Source: Janibacter terrae NBRC 107853 (GTDB lineage: Bacteria; Actinomycetota; Actinomycetes; Actinomycetales; Dermatophilaceae). Taken from it: a stretch of DNA of 64,000 bases. A program made the translations under genes and the position numbers. The notes under the pieces were generated by a model. That model was given only the letters and a program-made list of their open reading frames with translations. It did not search any database and was not told the origin of the DNA. The stretch is from positions 682,001-746,000 of the forward strand of contig NZ_BCUV01000007.1 in the NCBI RefSeq assembly GCF_001591405.1, given 5' to 3'. The stretch's first letter is position 1. Each line of letters begins with the position of its first letter. Below, piece by piece: positions 17,937 through 25,979 of the stretch.

Positions 17937-18878
17937 TCAGCCCGCCGTGACGCGGGCGAGGGTGAGCGAGAAGTCCCCGGCGTCGTCGGTCCACGTCGCC
18001 GCCGTCTCGAAGCCGTGGCCGGCCAGCTCGCCACCCAGCGCGGCGAGGTCGAACTTGCGGGAGATCTCGGTGCGCAGGTGCTCCCCCTCCGGCAGGTGCC
18101 AGGTGCGCCCGATGGCGGTGAAGTCCGCGGTGACGTCCCGCACCGCCCGCAGGCGCATCTCGATGCGCGAGGAGTCCTCGTCCCACGCCGCCTCGTGGAC
18201 GAGGTCGGCCCGGTCGAGCCCGGTGACGGGGGTGGTGCCGGTGATGACGTCGACGAGGTTGAGGTTGAACTGCGCCGTGACCCCGGCCGCGTCGTCGTAG
18301 GCCGCGACGAGACGCTCGCGGTCCTTGACGAGGTCGGCGCCGAGGAGCAGGTGGTCCCCCGGGTCGAGGGCGGCGTGGATCATCCGGAGGAAGACCGCGC
18401 GCTCCTCCTCCTCGAAGTTGCCGATCGTCCCGCCGAGGAAGGCGAGCAGCCGCCCGCCGGGCTCGCCGGACAGGGGTGGCAGGCGGTGGAAGTCGGCGAC
18501 GGCCGGCTCGACCCGCAGGCTCGGGTAGTCCGACCGGAGCCGGTCCGCGGCCTCCAGGAGCACCTCCTTGCTGATGTCGAGCGGCGCGTACAGCGTGCTG
18601 CGGCCGCCGGCCGTCAGGGCATCGAGCAGCTCGCGCGTCTTGGTCGCGGTCCCGGCCCCCAGCTCGTGCAGGCTCCGCGCGTCCGTGAGCGCGACGATCT
18701 CGGTGCTGCGCCGGCGCAGGATCTCGTGCTCGGCGCGGGTCGGGTAGTACTCGGGCAGCGCGGTGATCTCGTCGAAGAGGCGGCTGCCGCGCTCGTCGTA
18801 GAACCAGCGCGGCGGCAGCGTCGGCGGGTCCGCCCACAGCCCGGCGCGCAGGTCGGCCTCGAGCTCCTCGCGGCTCAT
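17937..18878 (-). CDS. egtD: L-histidine N(alpha)-methyltransferase EgtD
   Basis: 313 residues. SAM-dependent trimethylation of histidine to hercynine, the first step of ergothioneine synthesis. Family landmarks: LPPRWFYDERGSRLFDEITALPEYYPTRAE at the N-terminus, SAM loop LHELGAGTATKTRELLDAL, APLDISKEVL, FLGGTIGNFEEEE, and C-terminal EISRKFDLAAL. The ATG at 18878 overlaps the egtB stop (ATGA), so the two enzymes are translationally coupled. Confidence 0.94.
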   Translation of the reverse strand: MSREELEADLRAGLWADPPTLPPRWFYDERGSRLFDEITALPEYYPTRAEHEILRRRSTEIVALTDARSLHELGAGTATKTRELLDALTAGGRSTLYAPLDISKEVLLEAADRLRSDYPSLRVEPAVADFHRLPPLSGEPGGRLLAFLGGTIGNFEEEERAVFLRMIHAALDPGDHLLLGADLVKDRERLVAAYDDAAGVTAQFNLNLVDVITGTTPVTGLDRADLVHEAAWDEDSSRIEMRLRAVRDVTADFTAIGRTWHLPEGEHLRTEISRKFDLAALGGELAGHGFETAATWTDDAGDFSLTLARVTAG

Positions 18879-20125
18879 CGGGCGAGGCGCAGTCCGGAGA
18901 AGGCCCAGCGTGAGGCGGCGGGGAAGAAGTTGCGGTAGGTCGTGCGCGGGTGGTCGGGCGGGGTGATCGCCGACGCGCCGCGCAGGACGTGCTGGTCGTT
19001 CATGAACTTGCCGTTGTACTCGCCGACCGCACCCGGCGCCGTCTCGAAGCCGGGGTAGGGCACGTACGCGCTCGCCGTCCACTCCCAGACGTCGCCGACG
19101 GTCACCTCGGCCGCGCGAAGGGGGTGGCAGCGCTCCGGGTCGAGCAGCCCCCCGCGCACCTCGCGCCCGCTCGCCGCGCGCGCCTCCCACTCCTGCTCGG
19201 TGGGCAGGCGGTGGCCGGCCCAGCGGGCGAAGGCATCGGCCTCGAAGAACGAGACGTGGCACACCGGCTCGGCGGCGACCACCGGTCGACGGCCGGAGAG
19301 GGTGAAGGTGGTCCATCCCCCGTCGTCGTCCTCGCGCCAGTAGCCCGGCGCGCGCCACCCGGCGGCCTGCACGCTCGCCCACCCGTCGGAGAGCCACAGG
19401 TCGGGGCGCGCGTAGCCGCCGTCGGCGATGAACTCGAGCCACTCGGCGTTGGTGACCTGGCGGGCGCCGATCTCGACGTCCTCGAGCCACACCCGGTGGC
19501 GCGGGCGCTCGTTGTCGAAGGCGAAGCCCGCACCGTCGTCACCGACGTGGGTCACCCCGCCCGGGACGTGGGTCCAGCGCAGCGGGTCGGGGACGGTCGC
19601 CGGGTCGGCGTCCGGGGCCCGCTCGACGTAGACCGGTTGCAGGACATTGCCCGACAGCAGGTGCTTGAGGTCCATGAGGAGCAGCTCCTGGTGCTGCTCC
19701 TCGTGGTGGCAGCCGAGCTCGACGAGGGCGACCTGCGCCTCCTCCAGCGTGCCCGCCTCGAGCCGCTCGGCCACCTGCTGCTCGACATCGGCCCGGTAGG
19801 CCGCGACCTCCGCGACGCCGGGGCGGGTCACGTGGCCACGGGCGGCGCGGGGGTGCCGCTCGCCCACCGCCTCGTAGTAGCTGTTGAAGAGGTACCGGAA
19901 GGCAGGGTCGCGCGGCCGGTAGCCGGGATCGGCGCCGAGGACGAACTCCTCGAAGAACCACGTCGTGTGGGCGCGGTGCCACTTCGCCGGGCTCGCCTCG
20001 GTCATCGACTGCGGGGTCTGGTCCTCGGGGCTGAGGTCACGGGTCAGCCGGTCGGTCCGCTCACGGACGCTGCGGAAGCGTCCGAGCAGCGACGTGACGT
20101 CTGCGCGTGGGGCGGTCGTGGTCAT
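18875..20125 (-). CDS. egtB: Ergothioneine synthase EgtB (hercynine sulfoxide synthase)
   Basis: 416 residues from ATG 20125, chosen because GGAGGA sits four to five bases upstream. Non-heme iron enzyme joining hercynine to a thiol (gamma-glutamylcysteine or cysteine) with oxygen. N-terminal DinB-like domain with iron ligands near His53 (WHRAHTTWFFEEF) and His141/His145 (GCHHEEQHQELL), then an FGE-sulfatase-like domain (~170-416: ARQVTNAEWLEFI, CHVSFFEADAFARWAG, RLPTEQEWEAR, VGDVWEWT, FFPAASRWAFSGLRLAR). No egtA, egtC or egtE lies in the window. First gene of the unit; a TAGCGT lies at 20198-20203 on the minus strand. Confidence 0.93.
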   Translation of the reverse strand: MTTTAPRADVTSLLGRFRSVRERTDRLTRDLSPEDQTPQSMTEASPAKWHRAHTTWFFEEFVLGADPGYRPRDPAFRYLFNSYYEAVGERHPRAARGHVTRPGVAEVAAYRADVEQQVAERLEAGTLEEAQVALVELGCHHEEQHQELLLMDLKHLLSGNVLQPVYVERAPDADPATVPDPLRWTHVPGGVTHVGDDGAGFAFDNERPRHRVWLEDVEIGARQVTNAEWLEFIADGGYARPDLWLSDGWASVQAAGWRAPGYWREDDDGGWTTFTLSGRRPVVAAEPVCHVSFFEADAFARWAGHRLPTEQEWEARAASGREVRGGLLDPERCHPLRAAEVTVGDVWEWTASAYVPYPGFETAPGAVGEYNGKFMNDQHVLRGASAITPPDHPRTTYRNFFPAASRWAFSGLRLAR

Positions 20126-20228
20126 GCTGTCCTCCATGCGACGGGGGTTGACGACCACCGCCGGGCACCGGGAGATGTGGAGCTTCGGACAGGGACGACG
20201 CTACGCCAGACCCCCGACAGGCGCCCGC

Positions 20229-20702
20229 TCAGAGGGAGACGGTCCCGCTGTCGCCGAGGTCGGGCCGGCTGTCGCTGACGAGGCCCTTGGCCATCTGCAC
20301 GACCGTCGCGATGCTGCCGGGCGTGGCCCAGTAGCGGGCGGTCTCCGCGGTCACCGTGAGCAGGGTGTTGGCGGGGTTGTCGGCGTCGCCCTCCATGAAG
20401 GCGCCGGCCGAGGGGTCCCACAACCGCTCGAGCAGCTCGCGGTCGTCGTTGCGGGCGGCCGTGCCGCTCAGGCTGACCCAGCCGTCGTCGCTCGAGTAGG
20501 TGACGTTGACCTGCGGGTTGGCGGCGATCGCGTGCATCTTGTCCGAGTCGGCCTCGGTGATGAAGTGGACCGTCCCCGGGTCGTCGAGGTCCTGGGTGCC
20601 CATCGGCACGGAGACCAGTCGTCCGCCCTCGACGTAGGTGAGGACGGCGATCCTGGTGTCCTCCATGATCTTGGTGACGGTGTCGATCTCGTCTGCGGCC
20701 AT
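20229..20702 (-). CDS. Pyridoxamine 5'-phosphate oxidase-like general stress protein
   Basis: 157 residues from ATG 20702, with GAGGAG six bases upstream. Split-barrel FMN-binding fold of the general-stress-protein-26 type: MEDTRIAVLTYVEGGRLVSVPM, VHFITEADSDKMHAIAANPQVNVTY, WVSLSGTAARNDDRELLERLWDP. The C-terminal region carries the ARYWATPGS strand common in this group. These proteins bind flavin or F420, and most have no known physiological substrate. The egtB gene is downstream on the same strand after ~100 bases. Confidence 0.83.
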   Translation of the reverse strand: MAADEIDTVTKIMEDTRIAVLTYVEGGRLVSVPMGTQDLDDPGTVHFITEADSDKMHAIAANPQVNVTYSSDDGWVSLSGTAARNDDRELLERLWDPSAGAFMEGDADNPANTLLTVTAETARYWATPGSIATVVQMAKGLVSDSRPDLGDSGTVSL

Positions 20703-20785
20703 CGTGGCTCCTCGGGTCGTCGTGCGGTGGGTCCCTAGGCCATACCCACCCGGCACCGCGCGACACGTCCTGGCGAGGCTTGGCC

Positions 20786-21232
20786 TCAGAACCAGCGCCG
20801 CACCGTCGCGACGTAGTCGCCGTACCTCGACCCGAAGGTCGCGAGCATCGCCGCCTCCTCCTCGGGGATCTGGAAGAGGTCGATCACCCCGACGAAGACC
20901 GCGACCGGGAGGAGCGCGAGCAGGTCACGCCGATGGATGGCGTGCCCCGTGAGCAGGAGGGCGTCCCCGAGGTAGATCGGGTTGCGTGAGTGCCTGAAGA
21001 TGCCATCGCGCACGAGCGCGGTCGCCCCCTCGGGGTGCATGGGGTCGAGCGTGGTCCCGGCCGATCGGATCTGCCGGATGCCGGCGCCCATGAGGGCGAC
21101 ACCCGCGACGGCGACCGCCGCACCGAGCGCGGACGTGGCGGCTGACGTCGAGCCGCGCGCCAGCACCCGCTGCGCGGCGAGCGACGCCAGCCCGACCACG
21201 GGGGGTGAGCGGAGGATCGACGGGATGTCCAT
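20786..21232 (-). CDS. Isoprenylcysteine carboxyl methyltransferase (ICMT)-like membrane protein
   Basis: 148 residues, four predicted membrane segments. The C-terminal signature GIFRHSRNPIYLGDALLLTG and the later PEEEAAMLATFGSRYGDYVATVRRWF match the SAM-binding half of the ICMT/PEMT-like methyltransferases (RHPxY and EE motifs). Bacterial members methylate unknown small lipids or phenols. It stands alone, with its ATG at 21232. Confidence 0.83.
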   Translation of the reverse strand: MDIPSILRSPPVVGLASLAAQRVLARGSTSAATSALGAAVAVAGVALMGAGIRQIRSAGTTLDPMHPEGATALVRDGIFRHSRNPIYLGDALLLTGHAIHRRDLLALLPVAVFVGVIDLFQIPEEEAAMLATFGSRYGDYVATVRRWF

Positions 21233-21311
21233 GCACCCAACGGTAGTGAGGTGCGGTGGCCGGGGACACCCCCTTCGACCTGGTCCTGCCCGCCGCCCCT
21301 CGCCGAGAAGC

Positions 21312-21352
21312 GGGCGATGGCCGCCATCGCGCCTGGATAGCAGCCATCGCCC
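21312..21352 (-). terminator. Hairpin downstream of the aldo/keto reductase gene
   Basis: Perfect 10-bp inverted repeat, arms 21312-21321 (GGGCGATGGC) and 21343-21352, loop of 21 bases that contains a further copy of GCGATGG. It lies 17 bases after the aldo/keto reductase stop, so terminator function is likely. Confidence 0.55.
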
Positions 21353-21368
21353 ACGTCTCGAAGGGGGG

Positions 21369-22379
21369 TCAGGTCGGGCGCGTGGCCGGAGCGTTCTTCG
21401 TGGTCATCTCCGGGTCGCGCTCGATGTGGCCCTCGAGGGCCTCGTCGATCGCGACCATGGCCTCCGGGGAGAGGGTGACGCCCGAGGCGGCGACGTTCTC
21501 CTCGACCTGCTCGGGGCGCGAGGCGCCGATGATCGCGGCGGCGACGTTGGGGTTCTGCAGCACCCAGGCGACGGCGAGCTGGGCCATCGACAGGCCCGCC
21601 TCGTCGGCGATCGGGCGCAGCTGCTGCACGGCGGTCAGCAGCGCCTCGTCGCCCACGCGGCCGGCAATCGGCTTGCCCGCCTCCTCGTGGGTGGCGCGCG
21701 AGCCGGCGGGCGGGGCCTGACCGGGCTGGTACTTGCCGGTGAGGATGCCCTGGGCGATGGGGCTCCAGACGACCTGCGAGAGCCCGAGCTCCTCGCAGGT
21801 CGGGACGACGCGGTCCTCGATGACCCGCCAGATCATCGAGTACTGCGGCTGGCTGGAGATGAGGCGGATGCCGAGCTGCTGCGCGAGCGCGTGCCCCTCG
21901 CGGATCTGCTCGGCCGTCCACTCGCTGACGCCGATGTAGAGCGCCTTGCCCTGCCGGACGACGTCGGCGAAGGCCTGCATCGTCTCCTCGAGCGGGGTCT
22001 CCGTGTCGAAGCGGTGCGCCTGGTAGAGGTCGACGTAGTCGGTCTGCAGCCGCCGCAGCGAGCCGTCGATCGACTCGCGGATGTGCTTGGCCGAGAGGCC
22101 GGAGTCGTTGGGCCCACCGGGCCCGGTCGGCCAGTAGACCTTGGTGAGGATCTCGAGCGACTCGCGCCGCTCGCCCTTGAGTGCCTCGCCGAGGACGCTC
22201 TCCGCCTTGGTGTTGGCGTAGACGTCGGCGGTGTCGAAGGTGGTGATGCCGTGGTCGAGCGCGGCCCGCACGCAGGCGGTGGCCGCGTCGGCCTCGACCT
22301 GCGACCCGTGGGTCAGCCAGTTGCCGTAGGCGATCTCACTGATCTTGAGACCGCTGTTGCCGAGGTATCGGTGCTCCAT
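21369..22379 (-). CDS. Aldo/keto reductase, voltage-gated K+ channel beta-subunit-like group
   Basis: 336 residues. NADPH-dependent carbonyl reductase with a TIM barrel. Opening MEHRYLGNSGLKISEIAYG; catalytic tetrad segments TFDTADVYANTKAESVLG (Asp, Tyr), EILTKVYWP (Lys) and YVDLYQAHRFD (His). C-terminal AWVLQNPNVAAAIIGASRPEQV binds the cofactor phosphate. Length and the RFDTETPLEETM segment place it with AKR6/YghZ-like proteins. TAGCGT lies seven bases before the ATG, so it is probably leaderless and monocistronic. Confidence 0.9.
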   Translation of the reverse strand: MEHRYLGNSGLKISEIAYGNWLTHGSQVEADAATACVRAALDHGITTFDTADVYANTKAESVLGEALKGERRESLEILTKVYWPTGPGGPNDSGLSAKHIRESIDGSLRRLQTDYVDLYQAHRFDTETPLEETMQAFADVVRQGKALYIGVSEWTAEQIREGHALAQQLGIRLISSQPQYSMIWRVIEDRVVPTCEELGLSQVVWSPIAQGILTGKYQPGQAPPAGSRATHEEAGKPIAGRVGDEALLTAVQQLRPIADEAGLSMAQLAVAWVLQNPNVAAAIIGASRPEQVEENVAASGVTLSPEAMVAIDEALEGHIERDPEMTTKNAPATRPT

Positions 22380-22386
22380 GGGGCTC

Positions 22387-22392
22387 ACGCTA
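22387..22392 (-). promoter_or_regulatory. -10 element of leaderless aldo/keto reductase mRNA
   Basis: TAGCGT on the minus strand, seven bases before the ATG at 22379. Confidence 0.5.
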
Positions 22393-22420
22393 GTGCCCGC
22401 GCACCCCGACCGTCGTCCCG

Positions 22421-23221
22421 TCAGGGGGTGACGTTGAGGCGACCGAGCACGGTCGCGGCGAGGTCGGCGTCGCCGGTCACCTCGACCGCCGCCTCCTCCG
22501 GGGTGATGCGACCGCCGGTGAGGAGGAGCCAGGTGGCGTCGTCCATCTCGAGGGCGACGTCGCTCCCTTCGCTCGGGTCGAAGGGGGCCGCCCTCCCGTC
22601 CTCGCCCACCCGGGCCGCGAGCACCCGCCCCTGCGGTCCGGTGATCGTCGCGACCACCGACGTGCCGACGGGCAGGCGGCGCAGGGTCATCGGGAAGACC
22701 TTCGTCATCAGGCCGGCGACGTGGGCGGCACCGACGCCGGTCGTCGTCATCGGTCGCCCGGTGGCGCGGCGGATGTCCTGCTCGTGGACCCACAGGTCGA
22801 TCGGGCGGTTGCGCAGGAGGGTGCGCAGGTCCCAGCCGAGGTCACCGACGATGCCGGGCGCCGGGGTGCCCGGGTCCGACTGGTCGAGGGCGGCGAGGAC
22901 CTCGCGGCGCGCGACGCAGGCGGTCTCGAACTCGTCGAGCAGCGTTGCGGCAGAGCGCTCCCGGCGGGCGGCCACGCCCACCCCGGTGAGGTCGGTCGGC
23001 ATCGGTTGGTTGGCGCCCGACTCCACCGCGACGCGGCCGCCCTCGGGCTGGTCCATGCCCGCCGCCTCGGACTCGAGGTGTGCGAGGTGGGCGAGCACGT
23101 CCTTGACGGTCCACCCCGGCAGGGCCGGCCGGTCCCAGTCGTCGTCGCCGAGCTCGCGCAGGACGGCGAGCAGGTCGCGGGAGGTCTCGTCCCACAAGGC
23201 CAAGGGGTCCGGTCGCGTCAT
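22421..23221 (-). CDS. Maleylpyruvate isomerase-family, mycothiol-type enzyme
   Basis: 266 residues. N-terminal DinB-like domain of the actinobacterial mycothiol-dependent group (LPGWTVKDVLAHLAHLESEAAGM; later RPIDLWVHEQDIRRATGRPM with the third metal His) and a C-terminal SCP2-like half (VALEMDDATWLLLTGGRITPEEAAVEVTGD). Presumed to act with mycothiol on an electrophilic substrate in the cytoplasm. Leaderless: TACGCT lies seven bases before the ATG. Substrate unknown; no gentisate or maleylpyruvate pathway genes are nearby. Confidence 0.86.
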   Translation of the reverse strand: MTRPDPLALWDETSRDLLAVLRELGDDDWDRPALPGWTVKDVLAHLAHLESEAAGMDQPEGGRVAVESGANQPMPTDLTGVGVAARRERSAATLLDEFETACVARREVLAALDQSDPGTPAPGIVGDLGWDLRTLLRNRPIDLWVHEQDIRRATGRPMTTTGVGAAHVAGLMTKVFPMTLRRLPVGTSVVATITGPQGRVLAARVGEDGRAAPFDPSEGSDVALEMDDATWLLLTGGRITPEEAAVEVTGDADLAATVLGRLNVTP

Positions 23222-23228
23222 GCTGGTC

Positions 23229-23234
23229 AGCGTA
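23229..23234 (-). promoter_or_regulatory. -10 element of leaderless mycothiol-type enzyme mRNA
   Basis: TACGCT on the minus strand, seven bases before the ATG at 23221. Confidence 0.5.
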
Positions 23235-23327
23235 GGGCGAGGTCGTGGGGAGCGCTCCCCATCGCCCCGCGGCTGCTGCCGGACCTAACGTGTGCCGAGG
23301 ACGTCGGAGAGACATCGAGGGGAACAG

Positions 23328-24308
23328 ATGAGCCAGACCGTGAGCCACGGCAGCAACGCCGAGCGCCTGGACGACATCGCCGGCAACCTCCAGAGCCAGA
23401 GCCACCGGGTCGACGACATCGCCGAGCGAGGTACGGCGATGGTGCACGTGCTCGAGGACGCGTGGCAGGGCGGCGACCTGGAGCACTTCTGCCACGAGTG
23501 GACGGCGGCGCGGCAGCAGGTCGCCCAGGCCGCTCAGACCCTGCAGCAGGCCGTGGACCGCCTGCGCGCCGAGGCCGACCAGCAGCGCCGCACGAGCGAC
23601 GACGGCGGCCCGGACCGGGGCGTCGGTGGGTCCCGTGAGCCGGTGAGCCCGGACAACAACGACGCGCGTGACGGGTTCGGCAGCTGGCTGCGCCGGCTCT
23701 TCGGCGACGACCCGTGGAGCGGCACGCAGGACCCGGGAGCAGGCCAGGGCCGGCTGCCCGAGGGCGCCGACCCGGACGACCCGATGATCCAGGAGATGCA
23801 GGCGACGCCGCAGGGTCGCGCCACCCTCGACTGGATGGCGCGCAACGGCATCGAGATCATCGTCGACCCCAACCAGCAGGGCGCGATCTACGACGCAGGG
23901 CTGAATGCGATGGTCATCGGTCCCGGGTACGACGACTCGTCGACGATCATCCACGAGGCCAGCCACGCGCGGTGGGACGCAGAGGACCGCCCCGTCGGGG
24001 CCACGGAGGTGCCCCGGGACGAGTACCTCGACAACCGTCTGCGCGACGAGACCGAAGCCGTGGCGACCGAGGTCAGCTATGCGAAGCAACAGCGCGAGGC
24101 CGGGATGGACGTCCCGGTCAGCAGGGCCGAGCAGGACTACGACGCCGCGCGCCAGAGCGCCATCGACGCGGGCCAGTCCCCCGAGGAGGCCGACCAGGCG
24201 GGCCAGGACGCCATCTACGAGCTCTTCACCAGTGGCTACTACACGACCTCCAACACCGGTCAGACCTACCCCGAGTACTACGGGTCCCACTGGGACTCGG
24301 TGAACTGA
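23328..24308 (+). CDS. WXG100-like protein with C-terminal HEXXH metallopeptidase-like domain
   Basis: 326 residues, no signal peptide. Residues ~1-85 are a helical hairpin with the WXG-type turn EDAWQGGDLEHF (Trp46-Gln-Gly48), as in ESX/type VII substrates. A disordered Asp/Gly/Pro linker spans ~90-150. Residues ~155-326 look like a zincin: IIHEASHARWD gives HEXXH at His209-Glu210-His213, and an Asp/Glu-rich helix (RLRDETEAVATEVSYAK, ~238-255) could supply the third ligand. This resembles the DUF6782-type putative metallopeptidases. RBS GAGGGG before ATG 23328; TAACGT at 23286. Possibly a secreted effector or cell-wall enzyme; no ESX genes are visible here. Confidence 0.75.
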   Translation: MSQTVSHGSNAERLDDIAGNLQSQSHRVDDIAERGTAMVHVLEDAWQGGDLEHFCHEWTAARQQVAQAAQTLQQAVDRLRAEADQQRRTSDDGGPDRGVGGSREPVSPDNNDARDGFGSWLRRLFGDDPWSGTQDPGAGQGRLPEGADPDDPMIQEMQATPQGRATLDWMARNGIEIIVDPNQQGAIYDAGLNAMVIGPGYDDSSTIIHEASHARWDAEDRPVGATEVPRDEYLDNRLRDETEAVATEVSYAKQQREAGMDVPVSRAEQDYDAARQSAIDAGQSPEEADQAGQDAIYELFTSGYYTTSNTGQTYPEYYGSHWDSVN

Positions 24309-24345
24309 CGAGGAACCGGTCGAAGATGGGTAGCGTCGAAGGACC

Positions 24346-25092
24346 ATGGAGCTGATGTCACGACCTCGACCCCTGCGGCACGTCTGGGCCATGACCGCCG
24401 CGGCCCTCTGCCTCGTGCCCGTGTCGGCGTGCGCTGGGGACACCACGACCGACCCGAGCACGACCCAGGCACCGACCCGGAGCACGACAACAGGAGGCAA
24501 GGACATGCAGGAAGAGATCGCCACGACCCTGGAGGCGACCAGCCCGACGATCGCGCGGGCCGTCCGGGCCGACACCACGAGCATCTCCCCCATCGAGGCA
24601 GCCGCCCTCGGGGACTGGCAGGTCGTCGACGTCCTGCCGAGCGGTGGGGGTCACCCGCAGCGGTGGTTCATGGGGATCAAGGACTCCGGTCGTGAGGTCG
24701 TCGTCCTGAGCGGCTTCCCCGAGCGCTGGGAGCAGGTGATCGAGGGGGCCCGCGTGACCAGCGCGGACGAGGCGGAGGAGCTCGCCGCCGTCCACGCCGA
24801 CGCCACGCGGGACATGACGAAGGGCTACGCGCGCCTGTCCTCCGTCGACGACATCCCGTTCGTCCCCACGCCCTCCGAGGAGGAGACGGCCCGGATCGAG
24901 GCCGTCCGCCGTGACCACGCCGATGACATCTCCGCCGCCACGGTGACGGGCGACGGGCCGTGGACCGTGGAGCTGTGGACGGTGACTGACGGCGACCTGG
25001 TGCGGCACGACGTGACCGTGGGGACGGACGGGGCGATCACCGATGCCACCGAGGTCGTGGAGGCCGACCTGCCGGTCCCCGAGACGGTCTGA
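24346..25092 (+). CDS. Lipoprotein of unknown function
   Basis: 248 residues. Signal peptide to the lipobox LVPVSACAG (Cys ~29), a Thr-rich linker to ~50, then an exported alpha/beta domain (QRWFMGIKDSGREVVVLSG, PWTVELWTVTDGDLVRHDVTVGTDG). I do not recognise the family. It lies 37 bases behind the WXG100-HEXXH gene with a TAGCGT nine bases before its ATG, so it may have its own promoter. A functional link to the metallopeptidase-like protein is possible but rests only on adjacency. Confidence 0.7.
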   Translation: MELMSRPRPLRHVWAMTAAALCLVPVSACAGDTTTDPSTTQAPTRSTTTGGKDMQEEIATTLEATSPTIARAVRADTTSISPIEAAALGDWQVVDVLPSGGGHPQRWFMGIKDSGREVVVLSGFPERWEQVIEGARVTSADEAEELAAVHADATRDMTKGYARLSSVDDIPFVPTPSEEETARIEAVRRDHADDISAATVTGDGPWTVELWTVTDGDLVRHDVTVGTDGAITDATEVVEADLPVPETV

Positions 25093-25119
25093 GGAACGAG
25101 CGGCTGGCACGATCAGGGG

Positions 25120-25956
25120 ATGACCGACTCCGAGGGATCCCCCCTTCGTACCGTGCTGCTCGGGTGCGGCGACCTCGGCATCCGCGTCGGGACCGCCCTG
25201 CTGGCCGGCGGCCACGAGGTGACCGGTGTGCGGCGCAACGTCGCCGCGCTGCCGGAGGGCTTCCACGGCGTCGCCGCCGACCTCGCCTCCGGGGACGTCC
25301 CGGACCTGCCCGCGGACCTGCTCGTCATCTCCCTCACCCCCGACCGCCGGGACGAAGGGGGGTACCGCCGCGCCTACCTCGACGGGGTCCGCGGTGGGCT
25401 GGACGCCGTGCTGCGCGCCGGGATGCCGCGGCGAGCGGTGCTCGTGTCGTCGACGAGCGTGTACGGCGACCTCGAGGGCGACCTCGACGAGACGACTCCC
25501 GTTGCGCCGCAAGCGGATCGACCCAAGATCCTGCTCGAGTCCGAGGCCCTCTTCCGCGCGGCGCTCCACCACGGGAGCATCCTGCGGTTCAGCGGGCTCT
25601 ACGGCGCGCCCGGCAACCGGCTCGTGCGCATGACCCGCGAGGGCCACAACGCCGACCCCGGCCGCTGGACCAACCGCCTCCACCGCGAGGACGCGGCCGC
25701 CGCGATCACCCACCTGCTGACGATGGCCGCGGAGCCGAGCGACCTCTACGTCGGGACCGACGACGAGCCGGCCCTGGCCGGGGACGTGCGGGACTTCGTC
25801 GCCGACGAGCTCGGGGTGCCGCGCCCGGCGCCGACCGGGGTCGAGGAGCCGCACGGACGCCGGATGCGCAACACGCGGCTGCGGTCGAGCGGGCTGGAGC
25901 TGCGGTACCCGACGTACCGGGAGGGGTACCGGGCGCAACTGCTGCTCGACCGCTGA
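25120..25956 (+). CDS. NAD(P)-dependent epimerase/dehydratase, YeeZ-like SDR
   Basis: 278 residues. Extended SDR with a YeeZ-type dinucleotide loop VLLGCGDLGIRVGTALLAGGHEVTGVRR, strand end VLVSSTSVYGDLEGDL, LRFSGLYGAPGNRLVR and NRLHREDAAAAITHLL. The usual YxxxK catalytic pair is not in its canonical place (KILLESEALFRA follows), as in other YeeZ-like proteins. Substrate unknown. The stop is followed after 23 bases by the thioesterase gene, which has its own promoter. Confidence 0.83.
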   Translation: MTDSEGSPLRTVLLGCGDLGIRVGTALLAGGHEVTGVRRNVAALPEGFHGVAADLASGDVPDLPADLLVISLTPDRRDEGGYRRAYLDGVRGGLDAVLRAGMPRRAVLVSSTSVYGDLEGDLDETTPVAPQADRPKILLESEALFRAALHHGSILRFSGLYGAPGNRLVRMTREGHNADPGRWTNRLHREDAAAAITHLLTMAAEPSDLYVGTDDEPALAGDVRDFVADELGVPRPAPTGVEEPHGRRMRNTRLRSSGLELRYPTYREGYRAQLLLDR

Positions 25957-25967
25957 TCCTGCATTTG

Positions 25968-25973
25968 TAGGCT
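25968..25973 (+). promoter_or_regulatory. -10 element of leaderless thioesterase mRNA
   Basis: TAGGCT six bases before the ATG at 25980, preceded by an unusually AT-rich CATTTG. Confidence 0.5.
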
Positions 25974-25979
25974 GCGGCC

